Part shown: positions 1-8,169 of the stretch, one piece after another
How the letters are laid out: each line of letters begins with the position of its first letter
Numbering within the stretch: position 1 is the first letter of the stretch
DNA from: Saprospiraceae bacterium UBA2365
GTDB lineage: Bacteria > Bacteroidota > Bacteroidia > Chitinophagales > Saprospiraceae
Direction: 5' to 3'
Length of the DNA: 23,843 bases
Assembly: GCA_002344345.1 (NCBI GenBank)
Contig: DDTL01000065.1
Coordinates: 1 to 23,843 of the forward strand
The notes under the pieces: model-generated
Seen by the model: only the letters and a program-made list of their open reading frames with translations
Told to the model about the DNA's origin: nothing
Database searches by the model: none
Position numbers and translations under genes: made by a program

Positions 1-82
1 GTTGATTTTCAATCGTTTTTCGCCCGAATCTACTAACGTCAAAGATCAGCACTAGACTAAAGAAAAACGATTGAAAACCAAC
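1..82. repeat. Inverted repeat / long hairpin at left edge
   Basis: The first 20 bases (1-20) and 63-82 are reverse complements with one mismatch (arm AAAAACGATTGAAAAYCAAC), separated by a 42-nt loop. There is no T-run directly after the arm, so it is not a plain terminator. The repeat may continue left of the window. Function unknown; it lies next to the second structured element at 98-267. Confidence 0.5.
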
Positions 83-97
83 AAATTAAAAGTCACT

Positions 98-267
98 TAT
101 TAATGCGAATCAAGGGTTAAAGTTAATTCTGGAGATAAGCAGGATTTTCTCACTTTTTTGCCTCGATCCTAAAGGATGAAAGCGAGAAAATCCTTTATCT
201 TCCTTTAGGATTGAGGCAAAATAAAGGATTTTCGGAGCTTTTTTTCAACCCTTGATTCGCATTAATA
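98..267. repeat. 170-bp structured element with 21-bp terminal inverted repeats
   Basis: Outer arms 98-118 and 247-267 are perfect 21-bp reverse complements containing GCGAATCAAGGGTT. Inside are a second long dyad (156-176 with 201-221, 20 of 21 paired, the exception being G/T) and an 11-bp dyad (141-151 with 184-194). No ORF is present. A 17-nt direct copy of the outer arm (TGCGAATCAAGGGTTAA, 104-120) recurs at 23827-23843, so the arm is an interspersed repeat. It could be a MITE-like palindromic element, or simply the terminator region of the 276-1940 gene, which reads towards it. Confidence 0.6.
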
Positions 268-275
268 TATTAATA

Positions 276-1940
276 TTATTCTAAATGTTCTTTTAAACTG
301 GTCCTTTTGGGATAGATAGAGATCAATTCCTTTTTTAGTTTTTCACTTTCACGGATCATATCCAGTTTTTCCAGGTGGCTGATCACTGTATTTGCACGGT
401 GAACAGCTTTCAGCCCCAGGTGATCTTTGTGGTAATTGACCAGATAATCCCTGTAAAATGAATAAATATCTACCTTTTTTTCTTTCACCAAAAATCTGTC
501 ATATTCCATAAACCATTCCAGGCTTGCCTTTTGGTTAAGTAACCTGATCAGTAAGTCGAAATCATTTTCCAGCACACACAGCTCAAGTGCCAATCTAAGA
601 TCCCTGTCAAGGCTTAAATTGAGTTTTTTTTGTATAAATTCCGGGTAGGATAGTGTTTTCCCTTCAAAATTTATGTTTTTGATCATCCGGTAATATTGAA
701 GTTCCCTTGTAAGTCTGAACAATTCTGTCGCATAAAAAAGCTGCTTTTCAGGATTTCTAATGGATGCATACAGGGCCAGTAAGTGTTTGTATTGCATTGT
801 TAATGAAATCAGTTTGCTATTTTTCAGCTTTTCCAGGAAATCTTCCAGTAATTCTTTATTTTCAGGTTTATTGAGTTGAATGATCACTTCGTTCAACAGG
901 GCTGGATCTTTCAGTTTGTCAATGGTTTGGGTAAACGGTTCCCGCATTGAATACTGAATTTTGATCCAAATGGAATAAAGCAGCGCCCGGGTCTCTAATT
1001 GGCGAATAGAGTTGATTTTTTGCTGAATAGATCTCGCAAAAGTATCCATCCGGTGTTCGTCCAAATGGGTTTTTGATAATGTATTGTAGAAATTATTTGT
1101 TCCGGTAAAATGATAAAAAGATACCTGCACGAAGTCCAGCATGGTATCAATGATTTGTTGTAAAAATGCCGGTGCCAGAGGTAAAGCAAGCAGTTGATGA
1201 TAATATCCATGAGCGCTAATCTGCAACTCATCCAGGACCTCCCTCGAATTCGTATTGGTATAAGTGGCATAAGCCAGTTTGGTGATCAGCTCTCTCAGGA
1301 TCTGGAATGCTTCCGTATATTTTGCGAGACTTAATGCATCTTTAGCCTGCAACAGTAATTCGTTGGCAACCAAAATGAGCAATTGTGCATTTTGTCGAGT
1401 ATTTTTGGATTGAAGTACTTCTGATACCGGGTAACAATCTTCCAAAATCTGTTGGTATATATTCCCTTCTGATTGGTCATGGAATTGTCTGGCAAAATAA
1501 GTCATCAGTAAGATCCTGAATTTCTTATCCTTTTTACTGAAAGCAAGTAAAAAATGTTTCAGATCCTCCAAACCTGCTATTTCCAGTATTGACCGAATGT
1601 TGATGGATTTTTTTCGTTGATGGTCAATGATTTTTGGTGCAAATTCCTGAACAAGCTTTTGACGAATTCCAAATAAAGTGCAGATCGTATGCGCGCAAAA
1701 CGTTATATCTTTTTCTGAGGCAGAACAGCTGCATCCGGCTTGAATGACATGGTCTTTAAAAATACCGATTTTCGTTGAAAAATCCTGTTCTGCGGATATG
1801 ATTCCTTCCCAAAGTCCCTTTTTGATCTCGGTTAACTGCAACAGTTTGTTTTCTTCAAAAAGTTTTTCAGCCAGCAGTAAATGTTCATTTTCTGCATAAG
1901 CTTCAAAATTGAGAAGTGGTATTTTATTCAGATGCTGCAT
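276..1940 (-). CDS. SWIM zinc-finger protein (554 aa)
   Basis: Residues 70-84 hold C70-x-C72-x9-C82-x-H84, the CxCx(n)CxH signature of the SWIM zinc finger, placed as usual in the N-terminal 100 residues. The remaining roughly 450 residues are predicted to be mostly helical, leucine- and charge-rich, with no motif I recognise. There is no signal peptide or membrane segment, so it is cytoplasmic. SWIM fingers are known to bind DNA or protein; here the partner is unknown. The start is an ATG with no longer ATG alternative chosen. It ends just before the inverted-repeat element at 98-267. The finger call is firm; the function is open. Confidence 0.85.
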   Translation of the reverse strand: MQHLNKIPLLNFEAYAENEHLLLAEKLFEENKLLQLTEIKKGLWEGIISAEQDFSTKIGIFKDHVIQAGCSCSASEKDITFCAHTICTLFGIRQKLVQEFAPKIIDHQRKKSINIRSILEIAGLEDLKHFLLAFSKKDKKFRILLMTYFARQFHDQSEGNIYQQILEDCYPVSEVLQSKNTRQNAQLLILVANELLLQAKDALSLAKYTEAFQILRELITKLAYATYTNTNSREVLDELQISAHGYYHQLLALPLAPAFLQQIIDTMLDFVQVSFYHFTGTNNFYNTLSKTHLDEHRMDTFARSIQQKINSIRQLETRALLYSIWIKIQYSMREPFTQTIDKLKDPALLNEVIIQLNKPENKELLEDFLEKLKNSKLISLTMQYKHLLALYASIRNPEKQLFYATELFRLTRELQYYRMIKNINFEGKTLSYPEFIQKKLNLSLDRDLRLALELCVLENDFDLLIRLLNQKASLEWFMEYDRFLVKEKKVDIYSFYRDYLVNYHKDHLGLKAVHRANTVISHLEKLDMIRESEKLKKELISIYPKRTSLKEHLE

Positions 1941-2175
1941 ATAGAACCTTTCGGCAGAAGATCAAAAACCTTTGTCATTTTATGACCATCAACAATTATT
2001 TTCCTTTGTTGCAAAATATAAAATGGATATTTTCTAAAAAAACATTTGTTTAACCCGTAAAGGTAAGAAAAGTGACTTAATAAGTTGTAATTTATTCCGG
2101 TTTTATTGGAAAAAGGATTTCTTCAAAGTTACAGTTCATCATTTTTTTTAAAACCAGGTGAAATGAGAAATGATA

Positions 2176-2685
2176 TTAATTACAAAAAAGTCGGATCACC
2201 GGAGTGGAAATCGTATTGCTTTTGTTGCCTGCACGATCTACTAACCATATGTCATATCTAAAACTGTCTGTAGGGAATCCTGCCTGAACCGAGCAGGGTG
2301 GCAGGTTATCAGGAAACAAACAACAGGTGGTATAAGTCAAAATCCTCAGCTCTGCCTCCAGCCCATTTTTAATTTTATCTTCAGGGATAGCAGGAAAACT
2401 GAACTGTTCAGCTATGTTTCCTGTTCTGGAATCTACCATAAAAATCGTACTGCTCTCGGCAGTATCACCCAAATAGCCAAGGTCTCCATCACCATCAAGC
2501 ACCTGAATATATATTTCCATAGAGTCTTCCTTAAAATAGCCTTGTTGCATTTCCGAATCACTTATTCCTGCCAGACTGATCTCAGGGATATCCGAAAGTT
2601 CCTTTTTTTTATAGCATCCCAAAACCAAAAGGATCAGGGCAACAAAAGTCAAGGTAATTAATATTTTAGATTGTTTAAAAATCAT
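2176..2685 (-). CDS. Small lipoprotein, function unknown (169 aa)
   Basis: An N-terminal hydrophobic stretch ends in the lipobox LVLGC (Cys24), so this is an SPII lipoprotein. The following residues YKKKEL lack an early acidic cluster, which argues against surface export by the Bacteroidota lipoprotein export signal. The mature part contains a DGDGDLG run near residue 65, a pattern common in uncharacterised Bacteroidota lipoproteins that may bind calcium, and several cysteines in the last third (CC and two more) that could form disulfides. It is divergent from the LuxE-like gene, with 51 bp between the start codons. No family name recognised. Confidence 0.75.
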   Translation of the reverse strand: MIFKQSKILITLTFVALILLVLGCYKKKELSDIPEISLAGISDSEMQQGYFKEDSMEIYIQVLDGDGDLGYLGDTAESSTIFMVDSRTGNIAEQFSFPAIPEDKIKNGLEAELRILTYTTCCLFPDNLPPCSVQAGFPTDSFRYDIWLVDRAGNKSNTISTPVIRLFCN

Positions 2686-2736
2686 GATTTTCAGATCGGA
2701 TTACATTTTCTGACAACAATTCTATAATATTGCAAT

Positions 2737-3741
2737 ATGGTTCATTTTGAGATAAAAAGAAAGGAAATTCTGGAAAAATTTCACCTGTTCAGGTCCGGTA
2801 GGTTTGATTTCTTTGATTTGGCGTTAGATTTGTTTCATTTTCAGCAAGTTAATAATTCTGTTTATTCAAGATTCCTAAGCTATTTGGGTAAAAATGATTT
2901 TGTGCCACAAAAACTTGAAGAAATTCCTTTTTTGCCCATAGAGGTATTTAAAAAGCATGAAGTGAAAACAGGAATATGGAAGGCAGATGTGGTTTTTCGA
3001 AGTAGTGGAACCACAGATTCAGAAAGGTCTGTACATCACCTCAGAACAAAAACGCACTATCAGGAAAATGCAGTGTATTGTTTTGAGAACCAGTTTGGAA
3101 ATTTGGGGAATTATAGATTTTATGGCCTGCTGCCTTCCTATATTGAACAAGGTGATTCTTCTTTGGTTCATATGGTCAATTATTTCATGCAATATCATCG
3201 AAAGGCAGATGGAGGTTTTTATCTATATGATCATCAATCACTTATCCAGGCTCTGAAAAAAGATCAAAAGGAAAAAATTCCTGTATTGTTCGGGGTCAGT
3301 TATGCCTTGCTGGATCTGGCAGAGACCATTAGCCCCGATCTCAACCAGGTCATGGTTTTTGAGACAGGAGGCATGAAAGGTAGAGGAAAGGAATTGGCGA
3401 GGGAAGAACTGCATCAACGTTTATGCAATGGTTTGAATCTCAAAAGCATTTATTCAGAATATGGAATGACCGAGTTGCTTTCACAGTCTTATTCTTCCGG
3501 GGAAGGAATTTTTGAAATGTCTCCATCTATGAAAATTCTGATAAGTGATCTTTATGATCCTAAAAGCATGTTGTCCATTGGTCAGCATGGAAGGATCAAT
3601 GTGATCGACCTGGCGAATATTGACAGCTGTGCTTTTATAGCTACTCAGGATGTCGGTGTTTTAATCAACGATAAAGAGTTTTCCGTTTTAGGGCGTACAG
3701 ATAGCAGCGAAATCAGAGGGTGCAATTTGCTTTATGTTTAG
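2737..3741 (+). CDS. LuxE/PaaK-family acyl-protein synthetase-like protein (334 aa)
   Basis: It belongs to the adenylate-forming LuxE family (acyl-protein synthetase), which activates a fatty acid with ATP and loads it onto a protein thiol. Visible signatures are FRSSGTTDSERS around residue 88 (the P-loop-like SSGTT of the family), FETGGMKGRGKEL near 208, and the YSEYGMTEL motif near 238 that matches the conserved YGxTE of adenylating enzymes. Length is close to LuxE. No luxC/luxD-type reductase or transferase lies nearby, so the acceptor is unknown. It may modify a lipid or polysaccharide precursor instead. A perfect 12-bp palindrome (ATATTGCAATAT, 2727-2738) overlaps the ATG. It converges with the nucleotidyltransferase gene, 11 nt apart. 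Confidence 0.8.
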   Translation: MVHFEIKRKEILEKFHLFRSGRFDFFDLALDLFHFQQVNNSVYSRFLSYLGKNDFVPQKLEEIPFLPIEVFKKHEVKTGIWKADVVFRSSGTTDSERSVHHLRTKTHYQENAVYCFENQFGNLGNYRFYGLLPSYIEQGDSSLVHMVNYFMQYHRKADGGFYLYDHQSLIQALKKDQKEKIPVLFGVSYALLDLAETISPDLNQVMVFETGGMKGRGKELAREELHQRLCNGLNLKSIYSEYGMTELLSQSYSSGEGIFEMSPSMKILISDLYDPKSMLSIGQHGRINVIDLANIDSCAFIATQDVGVLINDKEFSVLGRTDSSEIRGCNLLYV

Positions 3742-3752
3742 CAATTTTTCGA

Positions 3753-4484
3753 TTAACCGGAAACAGAAAGAATAAAGTTTTCAGCTGTTGCGAGGTCTTC
3801 AGGTTTTCCACAGTCAAACCAATAATCTTTATCATGTATAAAAGCTTTGATTCTGAATGTGTCCATGTTTTCCAGGTAGAAATCGATCAGAGAATAGATC
3901 CTGTTTTGTTCGATTTTTCTGATCAGACCGGGATTTATCAGATGAATGCCGCTAAAGGCGTATGCCACCGATGATTCGGTCGTTCTCAGGCTCATTTTTT
4001 TGTCATGCGTATTGTGGTTTACCCAACCATTCATTCTAAGACATTCATCGAATATGAGTTGCCTGGAACTTTTCCTGCTTCGTACAGCAAGCGTCACCAC
4101 ATTTTGGGAATGGATGTGATATGCTAACATGTCGCGTATGTTAAGGTTGGTGATAACATCTGCATTGAACAGCAGAATTGGTTGATCATCTGTATGAAAC
4201 AAATGGGCAGCATTGGCCAATCCACCTGCAGTATCCAAAAGGATCTCTTCCTTTGACAGGCTGATACTCAGTCCAAAAAAATCATTTTTGACCAGGTATG
4301 ATTCTATTTTTTCCTGGAAATGATGTGTATTGATCACAAAATGAGAAACGCCCTGTTCATTTAAAAATTTCAGATTATAATGAAGCAAAGTGGTACCCAT
4401 GAATGGAGCCAGAGCTTTGGGCTTGTCATGCGTGATGGGATATAGCCGGGTGCCTAAACCCGCTGCGAAGATCATCGCCTGCAT
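3753..4484 (-). CDS. Sugar-1-phosphate nucleotidyltransferase, MurU-like (243 aa)
   Basis: The N-terminus carries the nucleotidyltransferase signature AAGLGTRLYPITHDKPKAL (from residue 7), which binds the NTP phosphates; LFNADVI in the middle supplies the metal-binding Asp. Length fits MurU/RmlA-type GT-A enzymes that join NTP and sugar-1-phosphate. It lies 6 nt downstream of the AmgK-like/RapZ-C fusion gene. In Pseudomonas, AmgK phosphorylates the anomeric OH of MurNAc and MurU makes UDP-MurNAc, a peptidoglycan recycling shortcut, and the pairing suggests the same role here. A mannose-1-phosphate guanylyltransferase-like role is the alternative. Cytoplasmic. Confidence 0.85.
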   Translation of the reverse strand: MQAMIFAAGLGTRLYPITHDKPKALAPFMGTTLLHYNLKFLNEQGVSHFVINTHHFQEKIESYLVKNDFFGLSISLSKEEILLDTAGGLANAAHLFHTDDQPILLFNADVITNLNIRDMLAYHIHSQNVVTLAVRSRKSSRQLIFDECLRMNGWVNHNTHDKKMSLRTTESSVAYAFSGIHLINPGLIRKIEQNRIYSLIDFYLENMDTFRIKAFIHDKDYWFDCGKPEDLATAENFILSVSG

Positions 4485-4490
4485 ATACGT

Positions 4491-5912
4491 TTATTTGGTT
4501 TTTCGCATTTCTTGTTCACGATGTCTCAAAACTACGTCCACGTCAAACCTTGAACGTACGATCTCTGAAAACTGTTCTGCCAGAAAAACAGACCGGTGTT
4601 GGCCGCCCGTGCATCCGAAATTTACAGTCAGGTTGTTGAACGAACGGGAAATGTAATTTTTAATTGAGGATTCGGTCAGTTGGAGGCAATTTTGGAGAAA
4701 AGTAAAAACCTCAGGTTCTTTTTCCAGAAAATCAATGACTTCCTTGTCCATGCCTGTCAATTCCTTGTATTGATCCAGCCTTCCGGGATTTGGTAAAGCA
4801 CGACAATCAAAAACAAAACCTCCACCATGTCCGCTTTCATCTACGGGCACACCTCGTCTGAAAGAAAAGCTGTTGACGGATATTTTTAATTTAGGTTTTC
4901 CGATTGCTTTTAATTTTTCGGAGCTGATCATCTGTCTCAGCACCGGAATAAGCGTTGGTAGCTCAATTGGCAATTCATTGTTGGACAGCAGGTAATCCAT
5001 ATTTCTGAGGGCATAGGGAATGCTGACGAGAAAGTGAGATTTTTTCTCGTAAAAACCTCTGAATCCATAGGTTCCCATCGCCTGCATGATCCTGATCATC
5101 ACAAAAACTGTAAAAAATGATCTGAATTCAACTTCATCTACCTGAATATGTTTCTTTAATTCATTCACATAAAACCCCAACAACTCAGCACGGACTTCTT
5201 CCGGAATGTTGGCTTTCGCATCATAGAGAAGTGAAGCCAGATCATATTGAAGTGCGCCTTTTCTGCCACCCTGATAGTCAATGAAATAGATCTCATCATC
5301 TTTAAGCATAATATTTCTTGACTGAAAATCCCTGTAAAGAAAGTATTCGTGATCTGCAGAAATCAAATAATTCGTAAGTTTTTGATAATCATCTTCCAAT
5401 GCCTGTTCATCAAAAGCGATGCCCGCTAATTTTAAAAAATAATATTTAAAATAGTTCAAATCCCACATCATGGATTGGCGGTCAAATTTCGATCTGGGAT
5501 AGCAAAGTGAGTAATCCAGATCTTTTCCGGCATGAATCTGAAATTTGGGCAATTCAGTCAGCACTTTTTTATACAACTGGATCAAAGTATCGCTGAAACG
5601 ACTCCTTTCTGACTCTAATTGGATCAGATTAAAAAGTGTAGTGTCGCCAAGATCTTCCAATAAGTAAACACTTTTAGTCAGATCTTCAGCGAGAACTGCC
5701 GGAACATTTAATCCTTTTCTGATAAAATGATTGGTAAAGCCTATAAAAGCTTTGTTTTCCTTATTATCTGCATTGTATACACCGACAACTTGTTTTGTTT
5801 TTGATTTCAAACGGAAGTATACCCGGTCAGACCCGGATCTTGGCATGGGTTCAATGGTTTTAATGGTTTCCCCTGACCACGATTCAAAAAGCTGAATGAT
5901 TGGATCTGTCAT
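4491..5912 (-). CDS. Fusion: AmgK-like phosphotransferase + RapZ C-terminal domain (473 aa)
   Basis: Residues 1-330 are an aminoglycoside-phosphotransferase-like kinase: the catalytic loop reads YRDFQSRNIM with Asp195 (Tyr where HRD kinases have His), and the metal-binding IDYQGG has Asp212. From about residue 344 the protein matches the RapZ C-terminal domain: SFSFRRGVP, then FDCRALPNP, TGMDKEV, and GCTGGQHRS near 432-440 followed by a final HRE. In E. coli RapZ this half binds the sRNA GlmZ and senses amino-sugar phosphate, but there the N-half is a P-loop domain, not a kinase. With the MurU-like gene 6 nt downstream, the kinase half probably phosphorylates an amino sugar such as MurNAc, with the RapZ half sensing or binding nucleotide. 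The joint role is inference. Confidence 0.85.
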   Translation of the reverse strand: MTDPIIQLFESWSGETIKTIEPMPRSGSDRVYFRLKSKTKQVVGVYNADNKENKAFIGFTNHFIRKGLNVPAVLAEDLTKSVYLLEDLGDTTLFNLIQLESERSRFSDTLIQLYKKVLTELPKFQIHAGKDLDYSLCYPRSKFDRQSMMWDLNYFKYYFLKLAGIAFDEQALEDDYQKLTNYLISADHEYFLYRDFQSRNIMLKDDEIYFIDYQGGRKGALQYDLASLLYDAKANIPEEVRAELLGFYVNELKKHIQVDEVEFRSFFTVFVMIRIMQAMGTYGFRGFYEKKSHFLVSIPYALRNMDYLLSNNELPIELPTLIPVLRQMISSEKLKAIGKPKLKISVNSFSFRRGVPVDESGHGGGFVFDCRALPNPGRLDQYKELTGMDKEVIDFLEKEPEVFTFLQNCLQLTESSIKNYISRSFNNLTVNFGCTGGQHRSVFLAEQFSEIVRSRFDVDVVLRHREQEMRKTK

Positions 5913-5953
5913 ATTTTTTTATGCTGAATATTTAAATGAAATCCGAAAAGGGA

Positions 5954-6709
5954 TCAATCCCGGTTAGAAATCTTTTTATTGAACTCAACAGTGGCAATGC
6001 TCGGATCTTCCTTGATTTTTTTGATCAATTCATCAGGATCGATTTTTTCCTGGTTGAAAGTCACCAGCCAAAGCGGACTATCCGGTCCGAGTCTTCTGAC
6101 AATTTTCATTTCGTATTCAGCGTATTCTCTTAACCAACGGACAAGTATCAATTGGTCAGTTCCTTTGATGATCAGCTCGTTTTTGATGAGTATTTCATTT
6201 TTTGGAACTGTTTCTACAATCGGAATGTCAGTCTGTTTCCAGCCATCAAGTTTGATCATTTCAAGAAGTTGCTTTTCCAAAACATCAACTGCAGGAGGAA
6301 AACTGCTTTTGGTTTTCATTGTTTTTTGTTTATCCTTATCCGAAAAACTCAATGTAGTAGTTGGAAGATCTGCAATATTCATATCATAATTCTCGTCGAG
6401 TTTCCATATGTTGGCATCTTTGAATAACTTCACCAGATTGATATACTCCACATCAGTCAATTGTTTTTCGTATTTGCCTATCATGGATGAATAACGAATG
6501 CCATTATATTTCATCAAACCTGTGTTGTAAATCGTAAGGTTGTATACAGGGCATTCACCATAACAGGCACCTTTACTATATACTATTTTAGGACTGGTCA
6601 AAGCAACATCCGTTTCCATTTTAATGGCCGGACTACAGGAAGTGTTCAGAAATGCAAGGGTGACGATGACTAATAGGATGGAGAAAAAATGCTTGATTGG
6701 GTAGTTCAT
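5954..6709 (-). CDS. DUF6438-type lipoprotein (251 aa)
   Basis: The signal peptide ends in LNTSC (lipobox Cys25). Residues 46-65 (GACYGECPVYNLTIY) carry the Cys-x3-Cys and CPVY pattern typical of the DUF6438 domain, found in many Bacteroidota lipoproteins of unknown function; Cys49 and Cys53 may pair. The C-terminal 80 residues are a charged alpha/beta segment without a motif I know. The ATG at 6709 gives a normal signal peptide. The next gene starts 41 nt downstream with no promoter box visible in the gap, so it may share a transcript with the AmgK-like/RapZ-C and MurU-like genes. Confidence 0.75.
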   Translation of the reverse strand: MNYPIKHFFSILLVIVTLAFLNTSCSPAIKMETDVALTSPKIVYSKGACYGECPVYNLTIYNTGLMKYNGIRYSSMIGKYEKQLTDVEYINLVKLFKDANIWKLDENYDMNIADLPTTTLSFSDKDKQKTMKTKSSFPPAVDVLEKQLLEMIKLDGWKQTDIPIVETVPKNEILIKNELIIKGTDQLILVRWLREYAEYEMKIVRRLGPDSPLWLVTFNQEKIDPDELIKKIKEDPSIATVEFNKKISNRD

Positions 6710-6759
6710 ATTTAATTTATTGTAAATTATTATTATTTGATAATTAATAAAATATATTA

Positions 6760-6789
6760 ATACAGAATGAATTAGTTTTCATTCTGTAT
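6760..6789 (-). terminator. Terminator-like hairpin after the M43 protease gene
   Basis: A perfect 12-bp dyad (6760-6771 with 6778-6789, arm ATACAGAATGAA) with a 6-nt loop touches the protease stop codon. On the minus strand the sequence after the stem is TAATATATTTT, a weak U tract, so it probably ends the protease transcript. Confidence 0.55.
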
Positions 6790-8117
6790 CATAAAAAAAC
6801 GAATTTTCTGCTGACAAATTTTTTTTCGTCCTGCAAAAATAATATATATACGCCCGCTGCAATATTATTTAGATAAATATCTTTCTCGCTTTCTCCATAA
6901 AAACTTCCGGAAAGCACGGTTCTTCCCGCTGCATCCATTAACCGATACCTGACTATAGATTGGGCCGGTGTAAACCTTTTCAACTTTAATGCTGGTGGGG
7001 CTGCTTGATACAGGATCCAAATGTCATCCACCGGAGAATCTCCGGAATCAAAATCGCGGCAAAACTGATCCCTCATTAAATCAGGGTAATAGAGGTCTAT
7101 CATCTGCCACATCCTCGACTTTTGTCCTTCAGTGAAGAATATCAGACAGTTGTCATCTGTATAATTCATAAAGTTCATGTACATATCTGCGCTTCCACAA
7201 GAGTATTGGGGATGTTTCGGGCAACCGTAATAAATTTTTCCCTGAACCGGTGTGTCTTCAATACCGTCGTCTGAATCACAGGTTTCTTCTGAACCCCAGG
7301 GATGTAGCAATCCAAAATAATGGCCCATTTCGTGAACCAGTGTTTTTCCTAGATTGAATGGATATTTCTCATGATCATTCGGGTGAAATCCAAAAAAATC
7401 GGGGTCGATGACGATGCCCGCTTCGTCAGAAGGTCCTTCACCTGGCAGTGTGGCAAATCCCTGGTATGCACTCAGTTCGGAAATCCATATATTAATGTAT
7501 TTTTGGGTATTCCATGCATCAAAACCACCCAATATTTCGTGCTTTATCAATAGCTTTCCCTGCAGATTTACCTGCTCTCCAAAATAGGGAAGTTCTGTGG
7601 ATTTTTGTTCTATCGCTGGTTCAGGTCCAATACCGTGATCAGTATAGGCAAGACAAAACTGAATCCCGGTATTGGCAGAAAATGGGCGAAAATCTTTAGG
7701 AAGATATGCCAGATCCGGATTGATTGCGTTGAATGTTTCATTCAAAACTTCGATTTGATCCTGAATTTCATTCAAAGTAACAGGGCTTCTGCCTTCTTCC
7801 AACATTATGTGAAAAACCAAGGGTATATAGTGGTTGCTCCTTGAATTTAATTTCAAGCCATTATCAACATTCAACCTGGATGGCGTATTTTTTTTTGTGA
7901 ATTGTGTCAGTTGTGCAGTATCATACCTTTCATGCAGGCCACATGATCTTTGTTGCGCAGCAGTTTGAATTCCCCAAAAAAGTATCAAAATCAGGAAAAA
8001 GCCTGATCGTGCCCTGGAAAAACCTCCATAACTGATCAAATAATCAACAGGCCAATGTTTTTTTACCCTTTCTGTGAGTTGGGTGCCAATAACTATATTT
8101 TTTTTTATGCCCGCCAT
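6789..8117 (-). CDS. Secreted M43 (cytophagalysin/pappalysin-like) metalloprotease with T9SS sorting domain (442 aa)
   Basis: The zinc motif HEMGHYFGLLH (residues 262-272) is the extended HExxHxxGxxH of metzincins, and the downstream MNFMNYTDDNC is the Met-turn pattern of M43 proteases. The last 80 residues form a T9SS type A sorting domain (YRLMDAAGRTVLSGSF, then AAGVYILFL), so the product should cross the outer membrane by type IX secretion. I chose the ATG at 8117: a TTG at 8141 in frame lies inside the probable -7 box TAACTTTG. The hydrophobic signal core (about residues 39-50, before TAAQQ) then follows an unusually long 38-residue N-terminal region; a TTG start just before ISYGGFS would give a conventional signal peptide. 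Confidence 0.9.
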   Translation of the reverse strand: MAGIKKNIVIGTQLTERVKKHWPVDYLISYGGFSRARSGFFLILILFWGIQTAAQQRSCGLHERYDTAQLTQFTKKNTPSRLNVDNGLKLNSRSNHYIPLVFHIMLEEGRSPVTLNEIQDQIEVLNETFNAINPDLAYLPKDFRPFSANTGIQFCLAYTDHGIGPEPAIEQKSTELPYFGEQVNLQGKLLIKHEILGGFDAWNTQKYINIWISELSAYQGFATLPGEGPSDEAGIVIDPDFFGFHPNDHEKYPFNLGKTLVHEMGHYFGLLHPWGSEETCDSDDGIEDTPVQGKIYYGCPKHPQYSCGSADMYMNFMNYTDDNCLIFFTEGQKSRMWQMIDLYYPDLMRDQFCRDFDSGDSPVDDIWILYQAAPPALKLKRFTPAQSIVRYRLMDAAGRTVLSGSFYGESEKDIYLNNIAAGVYILFLQDEKKFVSRKFVFL

Positions 8118-8138
8118 AATGATACAAACACAATTAAA

Positions 8139-8146
8139 CAAAGTTA
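8139..8146 (-). promoter_or_regulatory. -7 box of the M43 protease gene
   Basis: TAACTTTG on the minus strand matches the Bacteroidota TAnnTTTG -7 consensus exactly and lies 21 nt before the ATG at 8117. No -33 TTG at the usual spacing is seen. Confidence 0.5.
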
Positions 8147-8169
8147 AATTGTATTCACCAACTTTTTAT

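Noticed and set aside
5950..5961. GGGATCAATCCC palindrome at the end of the DUF6438 gene as a terminator
   Set aside because: The loop is only 2 nt and no proper T-run follows; co-transcription with the next gene is more likely.
8118..8141. TTG start at 8141 for the M43 protease
   Set aside because: The TTG lies in the exact TAACTTTG promoter box; the ATG at 8117 is better placed.
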